Origin: Symsagittifera roscoffensis
Lineage: Eukaryota; Xenacoelomorpha; Acoela; Convolutidae
Length of the DNA stretch: 64,000 bases
Reading direction: 5' to 3'
Assembly (NCBI RefSeq): GCF_963678635.1
Contig: NC_087063.1
Span: forward strand, 60,644,759-60,708,758
Shown: piece by piece, positions 57,381-64,000 of the stretch
Numbering within the stretch: position 1 is the first letter of the stretch
Layout of the letters: every line of letters starts with the position of its first letter
Notes under the pieces: model-generated
What the model was told of the DNA's origin: nothing
What the model saw: only the letters and a program-made list of their open reading frames with translations
Databases searched by the model: none
Translations under genes and position numbers: made by a program

Positions 57381-60300
57381 ATGTTAAGTTTAACTGAAAT
57401 TTTTGGTGGTAAAGTTAAATTGATGAGTTCTCATTTTGAATTCAGGCGCATCACAACCATTTGTGAGAACTATCTAAAATTATCTAAATCTCAAACTGAA
57501 CATCGATTACAAGGACATACGTTGAAACAAAGATCACTGTCTCTAGTTTCTTGCTCAAACAGGAAAAAAGAGGGACAAACTGAAGACTGGTTAAGCCACT
57601 ATCGCACAGACGTTGAAACAAATCACTGTCTCTTTGTTTCTTTCTCAAACAGTAAAAAAGAAGGACAACACTGAAGACTGACTTTGACCATTGAAAGAAT
57701 ACAGCAGAATGAGCGCATGTTCAGGTTTTGCCTTCGTTTCTAGTTCCGGCGTGCTGATGACAGCTACAAGATTTGTAACGCTTCACAGAAATTTTTTTAG
57801 TGATCAGAAATGTTAAGTTTAACTGAAATTTTTGGTGGTAGGTTAAATTGGTTAGTTCTCATTTTGATTTCAGACACACCAAAACTATTTGTGAGATCTG
57901 TCTAAAATTATCCAGTGCTTGAATTCAAATTCAACACCCAAGACAAGACGAATTCCGCTTTCGCACAGACGTTGAAACAGATCACTGTCCCTTTGTTTCT
58001 TTCTCAAACATGAAAAAAGAAGGACAACACGGAAGACTGACTTTGACCATTGAAAGAATACAGCAGAATGAACGCATGTTCAGGTTTTGCCTTCGTTTCT
58101 AGTTCCGGCGTGCTGATGACAGCTACAAGATTTGCAACGCTTCACAGAATTTTTTTTTAGTGATCAGAAATGTTGAGTTTAACTGAAATTTTTGCTGGTA
58201 AAGTTAAATTGATGAGTTCTCATTTTGAATTCAGACACACCAAAACTATTTGTGAGAACTATCTGAAATTATCCAGTGCTTAAATTCAAATTCAACACCC
58301 AATACAAGACGAACTCCACTTTCGCACAGACGTTGAAGCAATGATCACTGTCTCTAGTTTTTTGCTCAAACAGGAAAAAAGGGGGGCAAAACTAAAGACT
58401 GACTTAGGGCAGTGAAAGAATAGAACAGATTTAACGCATGTTTAGGTTTTGCCTTGCTTTCTGGTTTCGGCGTGTTGATGATAGCTACCAGATTTGCTAC
58501 GCTTCACAGAAAACTTTTTTTAGTGATCAGAAATGTTAAGTTTAACTGAAATTTTTGGTGGTAAAGTTAAATTGATGAGTTCTCATTTTGAATTCAGGCG
58601 CATCACAACCATTTGTGAGAACTATCTAAAATTATCTAGATCTCAAACTGAACATCGATTACAAGGACATACGTTGAAACAAAGATCACTGTCTCTAGTT
58701 TCTTGCTCAAACAGGAAAAAAGAGGGACAAACTGAAGACTGGTTAAGCCACTATCGCACAGACGTTGAAACAAATCACTGTCTCTTTGTTTCTTTCTCAA
58801 ACAGTAAAAAAGAAGGACAACACTGAAGACTGACTTTGACCATTGAAAGAATACAGCAAAATGAGCGCATGTTCAGGTTTTGCCTTCGTTTCTAGCTCCG
58901 GCGTGCTGATGACAGCTACAAGATTTGTAACGCTTCACAGAAATCTTTTTTAGTGATCAGAAATGTTAAGTTTAACTGAAATTTTTGGTGGTAGGTTAAA
59001 TTGGTTAGTTCTCATTTTGATTTCAGACACACCAAAACTATTTGTGAGATCTGTCTAAAATTATCCAGTGCTTAAATTCAAATTCAACACCCAAGACAAG
59101 ACGAATTCCGCTTTCGCACAGACGTTGAAGCAATGATCACTGTCTCCAGTTTCTTGCTCAAACAGGAAAAAGGGGGGCAAAACTAAAGACTGACTTAGGG
59201 CAGTGAAAGAATAGAGCAGAGTTAAGGCATGTTCAGGTTTTGCCTTGCTTTCTGGTTTTGGCGTGTTGATGACAGCTACCAGATTTGCTACGCTTCACAG
59301 AAAACTTTTTTTAGTGATCAGAAATGTTAAGTTTAACTGGAATTTTTGGTGGTAAAGTTAAATTGATGAGTTCTCATTTTGAATTCAGGCGCATCACAAC
59401 CATTTGTGAGAACTATCTAAAATTATCTAAATCTCAAACTGAACATCGATTACAAGGACATACGTTGAAACAAAGATCACTGTCTCTAGTTTCTTGCTCA
59501 AACAGGAAAAAAGAGGGACAAACTGAAGACTGGTTAAGCCACTATCGCACAGACGTTGAAACAAATCACTGTCTCTTTGTTTCTTTCTCAAACAGTAAAA
59601 AAGAAGGACAACACTGAAGACTGACTTTGACCATTGAAAGAATACAGCAGAATGAGCGCATGTTCAGGTTTTGCCTTCGTTTCTAGTTCCGGCGTGCTGA
59701 TGACAGCTACAAGATTTGTAACGCTTCACAGAAATTTTTTTAGTGATCAGAAATGTTAAGTTTAACTGAAATTTTTGGTGGTAGGTTAAATTGGTTAGTT
59801 CTCATTTTGATTTCAGACACACCAAAACTATTTGTGAGATCTGTCTAAAATTATCCAGTGCTTGAATTCAAATTCAACACCCAAGACAAGACGAATTCCG
59901 CTTTCGCACAGACGTTGAAACAGATCACTGTCCCTTTGTTTCTTTCTCAAACATGAAAAAAGAAGGACAACACGGAAGACTGACTTTGACCATTGAAAGA
60001 ATACAGCAGAATGAACGCATGTTCAGGTTTTGCCTTCCTTTCTAGTTCCGGCGTGCTGATGACAGCTACAAGATTTGCAACGCTTCACAGAATTTTTTTT
60101 TAGTGATCAGAAATGTTGAGTTTAACTGAAATTTTTGCTGGTAAAGTTAAATTGATGAGTTCTCATTTTGAATTCAGACACACCAAAACTGTTTGTGAGA
60201 ACTATCTGAAATTATCCAGTGCTTAAATTCAAATTCAACACCCAATACAAGACGAACTCCACTTTCGCACAGACGTTGAAGCAATGATCACTGTCTCTAG

Positions 60301-61210
60301 TTTTTTGCTCAAACAGGAAAAAAGGGGGGCAAAACTAAAGACTGACTTAGGGCAGTGAAAGAATAGAACAGATTTAACGCATGTTTAGGTTTTGCCTTGC
60401 TTTCTGGTTTCGGCGTGTTGATGATAGCTACCAGATTTGCTACGCTTCACAGAAAACTTTTTTTAGTGATCAGAAATGTTAAGTTTAACTGAAATTTTTG
60501 GTGGTAAAGTTAAATTGATGAGTTCTCATTTTGAATTCAGGCGCATCACAACCATTTGTGAGAACTATCTAAAATTATCTAGATCTCAAACTGAACATCG
60601 ATTACAAGGACATACGTTGAAACAAAGATCACTGTCTCTAGTTTCTTGCTCAAACAGGAAAAAAGAGGGACAAACTGAAGACTGGTTAAGCCACTATCGC
60701 ACAGACGTTGAAACAAATCACTGTCTCTTTGTTTCTTTCTCAAACAGTAAAAAAGAAGGACAACACTGAAGACTGACTTTGACCATTGAAAGAATACAGC
60801 AAAATGAGCGCATGTTCAGGTTTTGCCTTCGTTTCTAGCTCCGGCGTGCTGATGACAGCTACAAGATTTGTAACGCTTCACAGAAAACTTTTTTAGTGAT
60901 CAGAAATGTTAAGTTTAACTGAAATTTTTGGTGGTAGGTTAAATTGGTTAGTTCTCATTTTGATTTCAGACACACCAAAACTATTTGTGAGATCTGTCTA
61001 AAATTATCCAGTGCTTAAATTCAAATTCAACACCCAAGACAAGACGAATTCCGCTTTCGCACAGACGTTGAAGCAATGATCACTGTCTCCAGTTTCTTGC
61101 TCAAACAGGAAAAAGGGGGGCAAAACTAAAGACTGACTTAGGGCAGTGAAAGAATAGAGCAGAGTTAAGGCATGTTCAGGTTTTGCCTTGCTTTCTGGTT
61201 TTGGCGTGTT
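57381..61210. repeat. 1943-bp higher-order repeat, two near-identical copies
   Basis: Landmarks at 57381 and 58533 recur at 59324 and 60476, both shifted by 1943 bp. Private changes (AACAGATTTAACGC, AACAGTAAAAAAG) are shared by both copies. Confidence 0.85.
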
Positions 61211-61599
61211 GATAACAGCTACCAGTTTTGCTACATCTCACATAAAACTATTTAAATGATCAGAATTATTTAGCTTAACTGAAACTTTCGGTACTTAAGC
61301 TAATTTGATGAGTGCTCATTATGAATTCAGACACATCAAAACCATTCGTATGATTTATCTAAAACTATGCAGTGCTTAAATTCAAACTCAAAATTAAAAG
61401 AAAAATTTTGAAAATTTCAAAGCCGTAGGAAAAGGTATTCGAAAAGCGGAAATATATTACTATAACATAAATTAGAGTTAGTTAACTCTTTTTTGTAGTT
61501 TGCAACACTGAGAAATTTAAAGAAATATTTTGAGCAGAACATTGTTTCCAAATTTTATGTACCTATTGGCCTTGATAATTTCTACTTTAAATTGGTCCT

Positions 61600-63200
61600 G
61601 TGCTTATTGAAATAACCAACTGTACCCTAACTGACTGCTCTGAGATGTCCCATTGCGCAAATTCCAATCGAATCGTTCGGGTGTATCAAGAAAGAAGAAA
61701 TCGCATAAACAGAACCGCTTTTCCAGGGATACATGGGAGGAGCAGGTATACTAGTAGCACAACCGCCGAACTTTTTTCTGTTACCTTAACGAGATACTGC
61801 TCTACGTTTTTACCAAACGCTGCCAGCAGTGACGTGAGGGAATATTTCTGCCAGTTTAGTAGCATAACGACAACATTTTTTAATCCTGAATTGCTACAAG
61901 TGTTAAAGGTCAAACAGCGGAGGCTCGACTCTTAGAGATTCACCAGAGAATTATCTGTTGAGTCTCACGAAGAAAGCAGAGCGCGCCTACGCGATGACAC
62001 CTAATCTACCGCCCGTTAACCTAGAACCTAGTAATTCTGCTGGCGCAGCGGACCTGGTGGACAGAGATTACATTGAAAAACGACGGTACTGTATTTCTGC
62101 GGTCACTGATCATAGAAACGAGCAGATGAAACGACAGTTCGTAAATACGCGTGGCTTTAATTATAAATGATAGAACCAGCAGCAGCTACGGTCAGTGAAT
62201 GATTTGACTTGGCCCGTCACGAAATGATTATCAAGATTATCTGCCGTAGCCAAGACCATCCTGGGTTCAATGAATTCATTGAGACAGTTTGCCAAACTCG
62301 GATTAGCGCATTAATGAAGTTGACAACATCTCATGAAGTTGAGCAAATAGAGCAACACTTCAATTAGCGAGCTGTCAGACCAGAGGAAACAGAAGACTCA
62401 ACCCTCGACGCAGGAGATAAGTGATGGGAACAATCAACAATAATCAACAATCAAGGAAACTGGTTCGCCTAAACTCAAAGTAATTAGTCAGGACCAAGTC
62501 AAGGAAATTGGTTCATCTCCAACCAAGTTAATTTGTCAAAGGGGCAAAATGCCGGAGAAAGCTACGAGTGTAGGGTACGCCATATAGCACATAACCTAGC
62601 TAGTGCTACTTTTTCGCTAAGAGAGTGTAACTTATGAGAAATAGACCCACCCTAAAGAAATGAATGTACAGGCTGCAATATATGCTTGATAACGTTAGAC
62701 TGTGAAATACATAAGTAGCAAGAGTTTTAAGACAAGACCAGACCTCGATAGTTGCGATTAAATCCCACCAAAGTGGATCTCCTTTAATTTGCCGCACCTT
62801 CATCGCACCTCCTATCCGAGCTATCCGAATTCTGGTAATTACCATACTTCGAATCAAATACAGGAGCAGTGAATTTGTTGTCCGATGTCAAAGCCAAATT
62901 GATCGATAGTCCACACTTCACACTGAAGTGTCAACTCAATGAAATAGCGGAGCCACTAGCACACGATTTGAAGCTTTTGAAACCGACTTTTGTAGACAAA
63001 CTAGAACAAAACATTCCTGTAATTCATTGATCTATCGTAGCATCCCTCGGCGTACCTCTACTAGCATTGATGCCGACAAAAAGGAGTTACAACAACGAGA
63101 TCTCTCAGATCCGCGTGTAATACATGGAGCTGCCTCAAAGCGAGTTGGAAGCCTACCAGATATCAATCAAGTAAGAATTCAGTTTTCTTTCTTGGAATAG
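61600..63200 (+). pseudogene. Decayed coding-like sequence, unknown origin
   Basis: Several short + strand frames with coding-like composition follow each other but are cut by stops and shifts: 61958-62170 (SLTKKAERAYAM, then VDRDYIEKRRYC), about 62205-62370 (RHEMIIKIICRSQDHPGF, then TTSHEVEQIEQHFN), about 62449-62587 (KLICQRGKMPEK) and 62839-63027 (DVKAKLIDSPHFTLKCQL, then FVDKLEQNIPVIH). The last is followed, after a stop, by VASLGVPLLALMPTKRSYNN. I do not recognise a family. A dead retroelement or a dead gene would fit. An alternative frame at 63042-63170 ends in a good donor (CAA|GTAAGA) and could instead be a real exon. Confidence 0.35.
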
Positions 63201-63419
63201 AGCAGGAGACCCGAACCAATAATGCCCATAACGAAGATAGAGAGGAGAGATTGAGCTAAATTCAAGCTGTCAATTGCAAACTATTTATATCACTCTCATA
63301 TCTTCCATGTATTAACCCGTCTTCTCAATGAGAAAAATTATTTAATGCTTAATATCGTGTTTTTGTAACCTTTAAATTTCCCGTTGTAATATGAATTTGT
63401 GCTAAGTTCAATAGTTACA
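63201..63419. other. AT-rich spacer
   Basis: No gene or repeat recognised. Confidence 0.4.
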
Positions 63420-64000
63420 ATGCGTTTTTACACCGAAGATTTTTATCACGTGTTTTGTTTATTTATTTAATTATTCTTTCTTTCATTTACTTTTGCTTTT
63501 ATTATTTCTGCGTGTGTATTTATTTAATTTATTTATTTTCATTTATTTATATTATGGGTCTGTTTGTTTGGTTATTTGTTCATATATATTTTTTCATGAC
63601 TATTTAATTATTTGTACATTTCACTTTTGCTTTTATTTATTTATTTATTTATTTATTTATGTATTTATTTATTTATTTATGTATTGATTTCTTTTTTTAT
63701 TGCTTATTTATTTATCAGTTGTGTTTTGTTTATTTGTTGATATTTATTTCTATATTTATTTAATTATTCTTTCTTTCATTTAGTTTTGCTTTTATTATAT
63801 ATGTATGTGTATTTATTTCATTTATTTATTTTCATTTATTCATATTGTGGGTCTGTTTGTTTGGTTATTTGTTCATATATATTTTTTCATGTCTATTTAA
63901 TTATTTGTACATTTCACTTTTGCTTTTATTTATTTATATATTTATTTATTTATGTATTCATTTATGTGTTTATTTATTTATTTATGTATTGATTTATTTT
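63420..64000. repeat. ATTT/TTTA-rich simple repeat, duplicated at 293 bp
   Basis: Long TTTATTTATTTATTTATTTA runs with a block (GGGTCTGTTTGTTTGG) repeated 293 bp apart (about 63556 and 63849). Open frames here consist of microsatellite codons only. The repeat continues past the window edge. Confidence 0.9.

Larger units (their letters stand above)
40600..61396. repeat. 20.8-kb satellite array, ~345-bp monomers in nested higher-order repeats
   Basis: About 60 related units. The core of a monomer is GATCAGAAATATTTAG, then GAATTCAGGCGCATCACAAC, then GACGTTGAAACA..GATCACTGTCTC, then TTGCTCAAACAGGAAAAAAG, ending AATACAGCAGAATGAACGCATG. One subtype adds a spacer with TTCCGGCGTGCTGATGACAG; another has CAGACACACCAAAACC, GAAGCAATGATCACTGTC and TTAGGGCAGTGAAAGAATAG. 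Within a monomer the block from GACGTTGAAACA is duplicated at 91 bp. The first (40600-40800) and last (61225-61396) units are the most diverged, as expected at satellite edges. Open frames of 60-128 codons occur on both strands but restart in every unit and are unlikely to be genes. Confidence 0.95.

Noticed and set aside
40600-61396. Hammerhead ribozyme in the large satellite (CTGATGA followed by GAAA)
   Set aside because: CTGATGACAGC and CACAGAAA occur in many units, but the sequence between them cannot form a stem II next to GAAA, and no matching stem I/III was found.
63493-63992. Hydrophobic membrane-like small proteins
   Set aside because: They are translations of ATTT microsatellite.

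Overview
This is an AT-rich nuclear segment of an invertebrate animal. It has intron-bearing genes with clear metazoan orthologues (KANSL3, NCBP2, LMAN1/ERGIC-53, AP-1 sigma, a GTSF1-like CHHC zinc finger), a Penelope-like element, a LINE fragment, tRNA-derived SINEs, hAT-type MITEs and four or more tandem-repeat families. I cannot name the phylum. Every recognised gene lies on the + strand, and each has a 3' splice acceptor just upstream of its start codon (6-10 nt in five cases, 93 or 23 nt in NCBP2). This pattern fits spliced-leader trans-splicing, which is known in tunicates, flatworms, rotifers, chaetognaths, hydrozoans and ctenophores.

Layout. 1-7573: satellite with ~168-bp monomers and higher-order repeats of about 2015, 1516 and 2015 bp. 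7574-8090: LINE fragment on the minus strand (end of ORF1 plus start of the endonuclease). 8091-11568: defective Penelope-like element on the minus strand, with terminal direct repeats, an end hairpin, an upstream ORF and a broken RT/GIY-YIG ORF. 11590-27823: the gene block, KANSL3, NCBP2 (5.5-kb second intron with a ~1.05-kb tandem duplication), a new-looking MIT_C-domain gene, LMAN1 and AP1S. 28196-28516: MITE. 28759-30850: five copies of a 418-bp satellite. 30850-34450: strongly decayed tandem repeats. 35090-39050: SINE copies, ~165-bp repeats and fold-back DNA. 39190-39316: first coding exon of a GTSF1-like gene. 39484-39869: hAT-type MITE with a perfect 8-bp target duplication. 40600-61396: a 20.8-kb satellite array (~345-bp monomers, nested higher-order repeats). 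61600-63200: decayed coding-like sequence. 63420-64000: ATTT-rich simple repeat.

The genes are housekeeping: chromatin acetylation (NSL complex), nuclear cap binding, ER-Golgi cargo transport and clathrin adaptor function. KANSL3 and NCBP2 are so close (150 bp from stop to a strong acceptor, no AATAAA between) that they may form an operon. The least expected gene is the three-exon one at 21666-23612. It joins an RNase H1 N-terminal/viroplasmin-like segment, a Lys/Ser-rich linker, a Cys-rich part and a nuclear-localisation-like motif to a C-terminal MIT_C (MITD1-type) domain, without a visible MIT domain.
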